From contig NC_035435.2 of assembly GCF_002127325.2 (NCBI RefSeq), forward strand, positions 122,569,127-122,633,126: DNA of 64,000 nt, read 5' to 3'. A program made the translations under genes and the position numbers. The notes below the pieces were generated by a model. The model was not told the origin of the DNA. It ran no database searches and was given only the letters and a program-made list of their open reading frames with translations. Origin of the DNA: Helianthus annuus (lineage: Eukaryota; Streptophyta; Magnoliopsida; Asterales; Asteraceae). Below are positions 35,922 through 46,811 of the stretch, in pieces (position 1 is the stretch's first letter; each line of letters opens with the position of its first letter).

Positions 35922-36769
35922 AAAACACACTTCCATAATCATGAAGGTTTTCCCATTAAAACACTTAAACACCACAATTACACAAACTTGAGCATTCATA
36001 AACGTTTCCTGATCATGCTTTTTCATTAATTTACATCATACTATCACGACACCTAAGAATTCGTCACTTTCACACATTCTCATCACATTAAATCTTCACC
36101 AAATCAAGAATTGTGACTTACCTCTTGTTAGACAAGCATGGATGATTACTTATTAGGGCTCATGCATAAGATTGACATTGATTTCACCATTCAATTTGTT
36201 AGAATTGCAGATTTTAGGTTTATGTTGAACTTGTTCTTCCTTCATTCTCTCTCTCTAAGCCACGCACAAACACACACACATACATACATACATAAAAATT
36301 CTGCACTTTTTTTTCTTATACTCTAACTTTCCCATGAGCCACATTCAACCCTCCATGTTTAGTCTAGTATTTAATTTGATCAATAACTCTTATCTCTTGC
36401 TAGAAGACATATACATAAGTAACTTAACTAGGTTAGTTAGCATCAACCAACGATCTCCATATTAAATGTTAGGATTTATTAACATGTTAGTTATTAGTCA
36501 CGGTTCACAACGTAAATATCATTTCTCATGTTACGGTATTAAAACAAACTATGAAATCCAAGACACTAACATGTACACATTTTGGGGTGTTACATGATAC
36601 CAATCAAAATAACAATCTGAGTTCTTTTGATTTAAAAGTTTCGTTCAATCTCAATCTTGCATCTGATGCAAGTTAGGATCCTTGGGGTTTGGATGCCTGT
36701 CATGGTAATTATGTTGGTTATTATCCACCGCCGCCCGCTAGTAATCCGCTAAAAACATGGAGAGGGGAT

Positions 36770-37040
36770 AGAACTTACCGACGAGGTACCAACGGATTTT
36801 AGAAAGGGATCACCAATGAGTGGCATTGCCGACAGGATAATGAAAAAAATGCCCAAAACTGAGTTGTTTTTATTGAAATATTACCGAGGGATCTCCGAAA
36901 AGTTAGACGGCGTCCGGAAAGAGGAGTACTTTACGGACAAACTACTAATCCCAGAATTACCGACAAATTATCGATCACCACATCACAGACAAATTACTGA
37001 CGACTTCTTTATCTTTCATGACGGATTGTAAATAAGAATT
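36770..37040. mobile_element. CACTA-like subterminal repeat region (fragment)
   Basis: Repeated TTACCGACGA/ATTACCGACAAATTA words in direct orientation, as found near the ends of plant CACTA elements. No terminal CACTA sequence or transposase found. A 71-codon open frame at 36816 has no domain and is not called. Confidence 0.35.
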
Positions 37041-37148
37041 TCGTCGTTTTTATTGTAATTTAAAAAAAAAGTATGAAAATTGTTAAGAGTTTTTTGAAAT
37101 AAAAATGTATAAATTTTTTGAAAAGAAAAACAAAATCTATAACAATTT

Positions 37149-37534
37149 TGTAAAGTATATATATAACATTAATGACATCTAATCTAGAAAGGGTCAATAG
37201 AGTTTGTATGAGTAGTTTTGTCAAATGGTATGAAAACAACTGATAACACAAAATATAGCAAGAAAACAAGCGATAAAAACTTTTATTACCCAATCCAAAA
37301 AATACCCCCCAAAACCCTAGATCTTACAAACAGTATGATCTGAGAACAAATACAATGAAACGATCAACTGATACAAACAATCAGAAGATCAGAAACAGTG
37401 ATCACACACGATCACTAGATCTATCAAAGATCTCAAAACAACTAATACAAAAAAAAATACAAAAGGATATAATCAAAGAACAAAGAAGACTGATAAACTT
37501 GAGAGTTGTGCGTAACAAATGAGAGAGACTGGCT
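37149..37534 (-). repeat. Truncated copia LTR copy
   Basis: Matches 39177-39562 base for base as far as I can see and starts at the same TGTAAAGTATAT terminus. It stops at 37534, where the full LTR would continue with GGAAGTGTCTAG. Confidence 0.75.
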
Positions 37535-37792
37535 AGGGTTCCTGCGGAAAGTGTGTTTTTCCTAGAAAGTCTAGGAAGCAATAAGAACGCGACATGTGGC
37601 ATTGAAGGATTTTAACTAAAAGGGCAATTGTGTAATTTAAATATTATTTTAATTATGGATTATTTTATTAGGATAACTAACTAAGCTATAATTATGGAAA
37701 CTAAATATTCCATTTAATTCAATTTAAATCATACAATCCATACAACATATTCACATGAATTCGTAAAAAAAGATTTTACAACATTGCTGGGG

Positions 37793-38277
37793 GATTCTTG
37801 ACGTTGTGTTTTAACAGCAAGCAGATTTCTTGACGCTGTGTTTTAACAGCAAGCATATTTCTTGACGATTGTGTTTTAACAGCAAGCAGATTTCTTGACG
37901 ATGTGTTTTAACAGCAAGCAGATTCCGATTTCTTGACGATGTGTTTTAACAGCAAGCAGATTTCTTGACGCTGTGTTTTAACAGCAAGCAGATTGCTGGA
38001 GGATTCTTGACATTGTGTTTTAACAGCAAGCATATTTCTTGACGATGTGTTTTAACAGCAATCAGATTTCTTGACGCTGTGTTTTAACAGCAAGCAGATT
38101 GTTGGAGGATTCTTGACATTGTGTTTTAACAGCAAGCAGATTTCTTGACATTGTGTTTTAACAGCAAGAAGATTTCCTTGACGTTGTGTTTTAACAACAA
38201 GCAGATTGATGGACATTGTGTTTTAACATCAAGCAGATTTCTTGACATTGTGTTTTAACAGCAAGCATATTGCTGGA
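37793..38277. repeat. Minisatellite, 32 bp x 14
   Basis: Fourteen units of TTCTTGACG(A/C/T)TGTG + TTTTAACAGCAAGCAGAT. Some units carry an extra GCTGGAGGA or CCGAT. The core TGTTTTAACAGCAAG is nearly invariant. There are no distinct spacers and no nearby cas-like genes. Confidence 0.9.
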
Positions 38278-38279
38278 CA

Positions 38280-38560
38280 CACTGTCAGTGTCTTCGTCTT
38301 CAAACACAACCCAGTGTCTTCGTCTTCAACACACTGTCATCATCAACATTAAAATGGTAAAACACATAAACCTTAAAACACACTGCCATCATCAACATAT
38401 TCAGATGTCATTTTAAAACACACTTTTATCATCAACATTAAATTGGTAAACACTTAAACCTTAAAACACACTGCCATCATCAACATTAAAATGGTAAAAC
38501 ACATAAATCTTAAAACACACTGCCATCATCAACATATTCAGATGTCAAAAAAAGAACCCG
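38280..38560. repeat. Direct repeats of ACACACTGCCATCATCAACAT type
   Basis: Three to four interspersed copies of ACACACTGYCATCATCAACAT plus (TAAAATGGTAAAACACATAAA). Non-coding. Confidence 0.7.
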
Positions 38561-39176
38561 ATTCAATGATAGATAAAAAAAATTGAAACAGGTATGAAAA
38601 ACAACAACCGATAGGGAAACATCACCGGCCGACCAACGATTAAAATCATCTTCCTCGTAATATAATATAAAAGAAGAATGACAAAATTAATAACTTACAA
38701 TCTTCCTTATTCACGTGATGATGATTAATACTTGATATGATGTTGCCGCTAATATGAATGATGATCATGTTTTTCTTCTCAAAAAATCGTGCCCTCCAAA
38801 ACCTGTTGTCGATGATGATGTATGATGTTGTCACAACATCTGGCTGCCGTAAAAAAACAAGTGTTGATGATGATTTTGTGATTGTTCCTAGAAAATCCTG
38901 GCATTTTCGCAACACACATCGCCATCGAGAGAGAGAGCGAAAGAAAGAGGAAATCCCATGATTTTAGGGATTGGTTATTGATATGGCAGTTTCTTGATTT
39001 AAAACACTTACAATTACCAAAATACCCTCACTATATTAAAAGTCTCTAATTATATAACTAAGATATTACGAAAATGCCATCCATTTGATCTAAGCCATTA
39101 AAAACACCAATCGGAGTGCCCAGATCGCTTCCTAGACTTTCTAGGAAAAATGCACTTTCCGCACAACTCCTACTCT

Positions 39177-39843
39177 TGTAAAGTATATATATAACATTAA
39201 TGACATCTAATCTAGAAAGGGTCAATAGAGTTTGTATGAGTAGTTTTGTCAAATGGTATGAAAACAACTGATAACACAAAATATAGCAAGAAAACAAGCG
39301 ATAAAAACTTTTATTACCCAATCCAAAAAATACCCCCCAAAACCCTAGATCTTACAAACAGTATGATCTGAGAACAAATACAATGAAACGATCAACTGAT
39401 ACAAACAATCAGAAGATCAGAAACAGTGATCACACACGATCACTAGATCTATCAAAGATCTCAAAACAACTAATACAAAAAAAAATACAAAAGGATATAA
39501 TCAAAGAACAAAGAAGACTGATAAACTTGAGAGTTGTGCGTAACAAATGAGAGAGACTGGCTGGAAGTGTCTAGAAGTTAGCCTTTTATACCACAATTTT
39601 GAAATATTACACTTCAGTCCAAGAGATATGTTGATGACGGTTGTAGCCCCTCAAATATTTCACATACACCCCTTATACTTCCATCTGTTATAACAAACAT
39701 ATAACAAACTAACAACCGGATAAACAGATTAGTCCATCTTTTGTGATTATATAAACAGCCCAAACATAAAAGGCCCAGACATGTTATAATAAGCCCAATA
39801 AATAAATAACATATGAATGAGAATTACTCTTTTACTTTTAACA
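39177..39843 (-). repeat. 3' LTR of outer copia element, 667 bp
   Basis: Plus strand TGTAAAGTATAT...CTTTTAACA. On the minus strand the purine tract GAATGAAGGGGGAG directly precedes it, and a GTATAAAAGGC TATA box lies near 39577-39586. It belongs to the copia element continuing to 52954. Its left 386 bp are repeated at 37149. Confidence 0.75.
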
Positions 39844-40926
39844 CTCCCCCTTCATTCATATGTTTGAACATGTTAGTTAATCCCAACTTGCCACAAAACA
39901 TTTCATGTTGCGACACCGAAAGTCCTTTAGTAAATACGTCTGCAAGTTGACATTCTGTGTCAACTTTCTCAGGACGTATTACACTGCAGGAAACTTTCTC
40001 TCTCAAAAAATGCAAATCCAGCTCAAAATTCTTTGTTCTTTCGTGAAATACAGGATTTGCAGCTATAGACATAGCCGCTTTGCTATCACAAAACAGATTC
40101 ACAGGTAAACAAACATCAACTTTAAGTTCTTTCAACAAGTTCACAATCCACACATTATTTCACACGTAGCAGAGCACATAGCTCTGTACTCTGCTTATGC
40201 CATTAATCTCGAGACTACACTTTGTTTTTTACTCTTCCACGAAACCAACGACGACCCCAGAAATATGCAAAAACCAGTTACGGACTTTCGAGTTATCAAA
40301 CACTTACCTTTGTCAGAATCAGCATATCCTACAACTCTAACACATTTTCAGATTTAAACCTTAACCCTTTACCAGGACAAGACTTAAAATACCTAACCAA
40401 TCTTAGAGCAATTTGCAAATGTGACTCCGTTGGACTATACATAAACTGACTCAGAATCTAGACAGCATAAGATATATCAGGTCTGGTCAAAGAAAGATAT
40501 ATCAGTTTCCCTATTAACTTCTCAAAACTAGTAACATCTTTTAACAAAACCGGACTTTTCTCAGTTCTAGATGACAATATATAGCTTTGTTCAATAGGAG
40601 TTGCAACTGGTTTACATCCTACCAGAGAACGATTCCAAACAATATTTTCGTTGACTTAGACAAACATCATTTTTATTATACAAGACCTCTATTCCAAGAA
40701 AATACTTTAGTTTACCTAAATCTTTAATTTTAAAACTATCACTTAACATTTTCTTAACCTCATTTATTTCATCAAGATTATTTCCTGTTAATACTATATC
40801 ATCCACATATACCAGCAGAACAACAAACACAGAACCTTTACACAAAATAAATAAGGAATGATCACATAAGCTTTGCCTAAACCCAATTTTTTCTAAAACT
40901 TCAGTCAACTTTTCATTCCATTTACG
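39844..40926 (-). pseudogene. Copia RT C-terminal half and RNase H
   Basis: From the insertion junction leftward: PRKWNEKLTEVLEKIGF, LLVYVDDIVLTGNN (catalytic YVDD), LKYFLGIEVLYN. After breaks: YADSDKGKC, KSVTGFCIFLGSSLVSWKSKKQ, then LFCDSKAAMSIAANPVFHERTKNFELDLHFLRE and LADVFTKGLS. These are standard copia RT and RNase H landmarks. Multiple frameshifts around 40150-40610. Confidence 0.8.
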
Positions 40927-40931
40927 GGGTG

Positions 40932-41501
40932 TGTTGGTGCAGTCATCTGTCGTCTTCGTCTTAATATCGAGTCTCGGTTTCAGTGCGGTTCTGAACAAGC
41001 GTGACATCATATATGTAACATCACGAGTGACATCACATATATGATGTTACTAGTTAAACATGCTCATCAATTGTACATTCACGTGAAAGTCAAGATGCAT
41101 GAAGACTTCAAATGATAAAGGTCCAATAGGAGGTTGCCATGAGGAGGTCCAATTAGAATGCATGTTGATCGTTTGAATGTATTGTTGTCCGTTTGAGAGT
41201 AGTGGTCGTTTGAAACCCTTCAGTTTGAAGGTAACCGTTTGAACTCGTAACCGTTTGAGGAGTTTCAAACGGATAGGGTAGGTACTATAAATAGATCTCA
41301 TACAGATTCATTTGTAACGATTAAGAAAAGTGATATCGAGGTGCTGCTGGTATTTCCTCTCACTGTAAACACTGTTATTTGAATGTAAAAGAGGATTAAA
41401 GTGTAATTCCAGCTGTTTTTCACATTCGTTTCTTAGTTTCCGCCTCTGAAACGAACTAGAGCTCTTCCGAACGACTCATTCAGGTCGAAATCGATCCTAC
41501 A
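40932..41501 (+). repeat. 5' LTR of gag-only element
   Basis: Contains seven or so (C)CGTTTGA(A) words at 41165-41275, immediately upstream of an ACTATAAATAG TATA box (41284-41294). Confidence 0.9.
41284..41294 (+). promoter_or_regulatory. TATA box of gag-only element
   Basis: TACTATAAATAGATC; the 3' LTR has TATAAACAG at the same place (about 49266), one base changed. Confidence 0.65.
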
Positions 41502-41503
41502 AG

Positions 41504-41515
41504 TGGTATCAGAGC
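41504..41515 (+). promoter_or_regulatory. Primer-binding site (tRNA-iMet type)
   Basis: TGGTATCAGAGC three bases after the 5' LTR. Confidence 0.85.
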
Positions 41516-42867
41516 TCAGGAAGAAGAGTTCTATACAATTCAGCTGCGATTTCTGTTTCTACACCTTTCTTTTCAAAATTTACAAGTTTTCACGGTTGAA
41601 ATCGGCTGAAAATCTCACAATGTGTGTGTAATGGTGTTTTGACAAAGCCTAGAGAATTTCAGCTTAAAACTCAAAGTAAAAGTGACAAAAATGGCTTCAA
41701 AAATGGGTTCCGTTTGAACGAAGCAGAAACCTTCCGTTTGAAATTCACCCAGTCGTTTGAAACATCGTTTGAAGCAACCTTCCGTTTGAAATATCGTTTG
41801 AAACAGGATCCTGTCGTTTGAGAAAAGGGCATACCGTTTGAAAGTTATCAACATGACCGTTTGAAACATGAACATTGTTTGAAAATGCTTCGTGTTGTGT
41901 GATAAGTAATTCGAGGTGTCAGTACATCGGGAATTAGAGTTCATGTGGTTTATGTCGGTGTGCATGTGATTTTGTTTTGATCAATATTAAAGTCAAAATA
42001 TTCAGTACAATCAGATTGTCTCGGCCCAATCGGAAATTAATATTTGAGTTTGTCAGTTAAGTGGATTTTTTGGTCCTATCAGATGTATATATGAGATAGT
42101 CATTACTGAGTTGTCATATCAGAGTCCACTAAAGTCATTCGGCCCAATCAACCTATATTGTTATGTGCGGCCCAATGCATGGTTGAGATCATGTGCTTTG
42201 TCTGAACATATATTGAATATAAGTGTTTTAAAAGTGTTCAGTCCATGTGATTCAAATTCACGGCCCAATCAAAATATTTTGTTTGTATCGATTAGTGGAG
42301 TGTGTATATCAACAGATTCATATTGTCGGCCACTTCCAAATTGGTTCAAATGAAAGTTTTATCAGCCAAATGGATATGTTGCGGTCCTATAAGAATTAAG
42401 GGCATTGAAAATTGTCGGCTTAATGGATACTTGTCAGTTAATATCAATGGCCCAATGAGAAATTACAATCATGCTTGTAAGATAAGTGTATTGTTAGGTT
42501 CAATCAAATTAAATTGGGTAATAGAGTTTTTACAATCAAAAGTAACCGGTTCTACAATCAAGAGTTGAAAAGCTCGAATTTTAACTGTCAGTTCATTACT
42601 AAATCCGCACAGTTTGGAGTTCAAAAGTCTCAAAGGCTCAGGTCATTTGAAAGTCCGTCAGTTTGCAAATAAAAGAGTCAAGTCATCCATATTTGATCCG
42701 GGTCTTAGCTGTTCGTACAGAATATTCATCCGTTCGAGTATCAGTCTTATTTAGTAAACTGATAAGTCTTTAAAACTGATTGTGTTTTGTTTGATTGTTG
42801 TCCGGTATTTTACGAGGTGAACCAGTTCGTTTGAAAGCTTGTTTGAGAAATTCTTCAATACCAAAAC
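41516..42867 (+). other. 1.35-kb leader of gag-only element
   Basis: Non-coding. Positions 41690-41890 hold about ten CGTTTGAA words, the same word that is reiterated in the LTR U3. The phrase GGCCCAAT recurs through 42020-42450. Confidence 0.6.
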
Positions 42868-45800
42868 ATGGATACCGAGTTCTACAACGCATTTGCAACA
42901 CCGTCGAGTCCAGCTGCAGTTGTTCAAGCTATGAATTTAGAGAATGAGACGGGAACCACCCAAAAGCCCCCGAAATTGATGAGTATCGAAGAATACTACG
43001 GGTGGAAAGATAGATTCGAGAACTGGGTCCAGGCGAATCATCTTCGATCATGGGAGTGTATATTAAAGAAGTATGTGTTGCCTCAAACAGAATTGCACGT
43101 TACCAAAGAGTTATCAGAATTCACAGATCAAGAACGTGTTATGTACAAAGCAGAAAAGATGATGATCAGTCTGCTTCAACAAGCAATCAAAGAAGACATT
43201 TTCATTCTGCTACAGCATGACAAAACTGCAAAGTCAATTTGGGATGCACTTAAAGTCAAATTCGAGGGTAGCGAGAATATGATAAAGAGCAAGAAGGCGC
43301 TATTAAAGAAAGAGTTTGATCTGTTCAGCAGTCTATCGGGTGAAGACACGAAGAAGCTGATAGAACGATACTGCCACCTAGTGCGATCAATGTCAATGCT
43401 CAGTATTACCAAAGACCGTGAAGAGTGGGTGGACAAGCTGGCTGATGCGTTACCTCAGAAGGAGTGGGGAACGTATTTGATGATATTGAAGAACACTGGT
43501 GTTTATGACGGGCTGACAATCTCACAGTTTATCGAAAAAATCGAGAGTCAGGATCTGGAACAGCAGAAGATCGCTAGGATGAATAGTCCGAGTGGTCAAC
43601 AGGATGTGAAGATGTACTATAAAGGTAGTATTCCAGTTCCTGAAGCTGAGAGAAGTACGAAAATTCAAACTGCGTTTAGTGCTGGGGATTCATCAGAAAA
43701 AGCTGATCAGAGTTCAAACAAGAGTAGCAGCGGATTCTCATCATTTCCAAGTGTCAATCCTAAAGAGTCAAACACGAGCTCTGAATCTCCCAGAAGGTCA
43801 AAGTACAAAGACAGGAAATGGCTACGTGATTCAGTGCAACATTGCTCTGAATCTCCCAGAAGGTCAAAGTTTTTCTGAGGATACTGCTAAAGACCACATG
43901 GCTCTACTTGGTTCAGTGTTGTTATCCTATGAAGGTCTAGTAGCTGGTCGGATTGGAAATCCCATGCTCACCAAAGAGGATTACGACCAAGTAGACGCCG
44001 AAGAGATGGAATTAATGGATATCAAATGGTGTCTTGCAAGTGTTCTTCGACGGGCAGAAAAGTTCAAAACAATTACCGGGAGAAATGACTTTCTTGATGC
44101 TCATGTTTCTACTTTAGGTTTTGATAAATCTAAAGTTACTTGTTTTCGATGCAGGGAGAAAGGCCATTTCAAACGGGAGTGCAAAAACAGAGAAGCTAGT
44201 GGTGCTCAGAATTCGTTCGGAAAAGACGACTACTACCGGAAAGCCATTTATCAGCAAGTTGGTCAATCACAAGACTCACAGACGGCTCATGGTAGGAAGA
44301 TTGAGGATTCAAAGAGAGCATGTTTAGTGGACTTCAACTGGAGCAACTACATATCTCCTGATAGCAAAGCCTGTATAGTTGATCAAGATGATGAGAGACT
44401 ACCTGAAGGCTTTAGCTGGGATATGTTTGTTGATGAGAAAGGAGAGTTCAAGGCTTTCATCACAAAGATCGTCAGAGAGCCAGACATGTTTGCTACTTGG
44501 ATGAAGTCTATTGGAGTGAATGTGACGAGTGAGGATGAAAAATATGTTACGTCTGATGAAAGCTCAGAAAGTGTTCATGAAAGTTTACAGAGTGTTGATG
44601 AGAGTGTAAAGAATGAGGTTATTTCAGAAAAAGAAGTGGTATTTGATCAAACACCGTCTGATTCTGGTGTATCAGATGTTGATTCTGAAAAATCTGTACA
44701 ATTTGATCAGTCCCCAGTTGATAGTAGCAGTGACAATGAGGAAGAAAAACACATTAACATTGCAAAATCTCATTTGTCTCCTGAAAGTTTTCATTTCTAT
44801 TTTGCAGATCGCCTGGAGAAACTGAAGGAGAAACAAACTGCAAAAGAACAACAACAAATGAAAACTGAAGATGTTGTTCAGAATGAGAAAGTTGAAAGTG
44901 TTGCTGAAGAGATAGTTGAAACTGAGAAAGTGAAAGAAGAACTAAAGGTAAAAGAAGAAGAAAAGGTGGTTGAAGTGGTGAAGACAATTGAGGTTGAGAA
45001 GATTGTTGAAGTTGTCAAGCCTTGTATGAAGTGTTTGGAAGCTTGCAAGGAATGTGCAGCAAAAGACGACATCATTGCTGAGTACGAGAAGAAGAAAGAG
45101 CAGTTACTGTTCAACCTCAACTATGTGAAAGAGTCATATGATGTCTTGAACAAAACAGTAACTGGTCTTCAAAGACTAACTCAGAGAGAGAACAAGCGCT
45201 GACAATGATGAATGCAGTCATGCTGTCAAATAGAAAGCCATCAATTTCTACATCGAAGAGAGTGCCAAGTGGAAGCAAGAGTTGGAAACCGAGAAGATCG
45301 AAAATGAGAGGATTAGACGTTTACTGAAAAGCTATTCTAGTTCTGATTATCTCATTGATCGTATTTACCCAACTGTTGCAGGTATGGAAGCTTTTCAAGA
45401 TGAGAAGCCGAAGGAAAAGAAAGATTGTGGTAAGAAACCGACTGTTAGTTATAACAAGTGTCCGCCTCCAATTTGGGAAGGGTATTCTCCTAGAAAACCA
45501 AATGAGGAGCAACTTGAGAAAGCAGTCAATATAAAGCTAAAAACCGACACAACTGACGTTTTACCAGATAACATTGATGTCATGTTTACCACTTCCGATA
45601 CCGATCATGAGTCTGAGTTAATTAAAAAGGTGGTCGATCAGGTGTTGGATATTGATGAGGAGTCCGAGTCAAAATCTGAGTCAGGAGGGTCAAATTCGTC
45701 AGTCAACAGTCAAAATTCGTCGGTTAAACGGTCTTACAGTCTAGAATTTTTGTTATCGAAAGCTAATTTGGATGATGAAACATTTGAAGTTGCATACACT

Positions 45801-46811
45801 TTAAATGATTCGGACAAATTATACTATGACAAAGAATTTCCAATAAGAAGTGTTCGTTTTGACATGATCAAAAAGGTTTTCAAAATGACAGAAATCAATA
45901 TTTCTGAAATAAAAGATTTAAATCTTACTGAAAAACCTAAAAAGTACACTTCAAGAGTTCAACAACGTCTAAACAAGAAAAAGGGTTACAATTCTGGTCC
46001 TGGTTTTCAAAAGAAACCAAACCAAAATCGTAGCTACAAAAAGAAAGGTTTGGGATTTATTCCACCAGAAAACTATAAAAATGATAAAAATTCTAAAACA
46101 AAAACAGAATTTGTGTCAGGTGGAAGCTCAGAAGATGAACAGAAGAAACCATTCTAGAGACAGTAAAATCAAGAGTTTCTTGCTGAAAGAAGGAAGATAG
46201 GAACTGAAGTGTTTTATCAAAGAGAGACTCGAACCTGTTACAAGTGCAATGAAGCTGGTCACATTGCATGGAACTGTTCGACAAATGCAAAAACAAAACA
46301 GGGAGTTTCTCAGAAACTAAAAGAAAAAGTTGTTGTTGCTGAACCACCAACTGAAAAATTTGAGGTTTTTGAAAATTCAATGTATGAGGTTGGTGAATGT
46401 TCTAAAAAGAATTTTTATAAATAGAAAGAAAAGGACAACCAAATGTGGGTTGTTAAGAAGGTTGATGTGTATGTCGGCGATGAATATGGTTCCACAAAGC
46501 CAGAAGAGCCACAGGTTGAGGAGAAAATTTCAGTGAATGATGAAGAGTTTCCATCACTGAAGTTTGAGGAAGTTAAAAAGAAAGTTGGAAAAACTGAGAT
46601 TTCAAATCAGTTTTACAATGAGAAAAAAGATTTTGATGTCGAGAAAACATTCAACGGGAATGTTAAAAAGATTTTTGGGAAAATGTTAAGTGGGAAAGCG
46701 AAGGGGGTTAAAGACTTTTACGCAACTAAAAAGGCAACATACAACCCCACTGCGCAAGAGTTGAAATCCATCAAGTCTGAAAAGACTTGGATGGAAGTCT
46801 GCTTCCCATGA
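42868..46811 (+). pseudogene. Very long Sirevirus-type gag, broken into frames
   Basis: Frame 1 (42868-43878) starts MDTEFYNAFATPSSPAAVVQ and contains a copia gag UBN2-type capsid region (WKDRFENWVQANH, SIWDALKVKFEGSE, about residues 45-140). The sequence then passes to the +1 frame (to 45202) with knuckle CFRCREKGHFKREC near 44140, a Ser/Asp/Glu-rich section and a Glu/Lys coiled coil with CMKCLEACKECAAKD. A further frame (45282-46811, with stops near 46155, 46164 and 46422) carries a second knuckle CYKCNEAGHIAWNC at about 46228. A 26-bp duplication (43778 and 43844) lies at the first frame change. Total coding potential about 1,300 codons, long for a copia gag. It would package RNA. Confidence 0.8.

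Larger units (their letters stand above)
23823..36594 (-). mobile_element. Ty3/gypsy element, split by a nested element, TSD TGATA
   Basis: The LTR terminus TGAARCRCCCATATTTCAA occurs at 23823 and 34699, and TGATA lies just outside both ends (23818-23822 and 36595-36599). In minus-strand order it contains 5' LTR (36594-34699), primer site, gag, protease and the start of RT, then the nested element (32082-24975), the rest of an RT fragment, and a truncated 3' LTR (24491-23823). RNase H, integrase and most of the 3' LTR are deleted. Not autonomous. Confidence 0.85.
34699..36594 (-). repeat. 5' LTR of split gypsy element, 1896 bp
   Basis: Begins TGAAGCGCCCATATTTC and ends GGGGTGTTACA on the plus strand, followed by TGATA. 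It contains the tandem GGATCATTCGC repeats, a 45-48 bp duplication (35831-35921) and a short duplication of GTGTGGCTTTACCTATATCA. Confidence 0.85.
23750..36802 (+). pseudogene. ORF split by gypsy insertion (exonic halves 23750-23822 and 36600-36802)
   Basis: The left half starts MSFWGESNFSGG and is cut after 73 nt by the gypsy element. After removal of the element and one TGATA copy, the frame continues at 36600. A stop (TAG, 36674-36676) interrupts it, then it resumes in the same frame with YVGYYPPPPAS, and ends at TAG 36800-36802. Total about 92 codons. Composition is Ser/Asn-rich with a Pro-rich patch. I do not recognise a family; a transposon ORF1 is plausible. The right side runs into CACTA-like subterminal repeats. 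Confidence 0.4.
37545..39165. mobile_element. Block with inverted ends enclosing a minisatellite
   Basis: GCGGAAAGTGTGTTTTTCC...TCTAGGAAGC at 37545-37580 is inverted at 39128-39165 with two or three differences, about 36 bp per arm. The interior holds the 32-bp minisatellite, CATCATCAAC repeats and no gene. The sequence just outside the arms differs, and no TSD is obvious. It may be a TIR transposon remnant or an inverted piece of a related LTR. Confidence 0.45.

Noticed and set aside
37793..38277. CRISPR-like array (regular 32-bp units)
   Set aside because: Units abut with no unique spacers, and the window is a plant nuclear genome. It is a minisatellite.
43778..43878. Programmed +1 frameshift between the two gag frames
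   Set aside because: A 26-bp duplication sits at the frame change and other frame breaks follow, so mutation is a simpler explanation.
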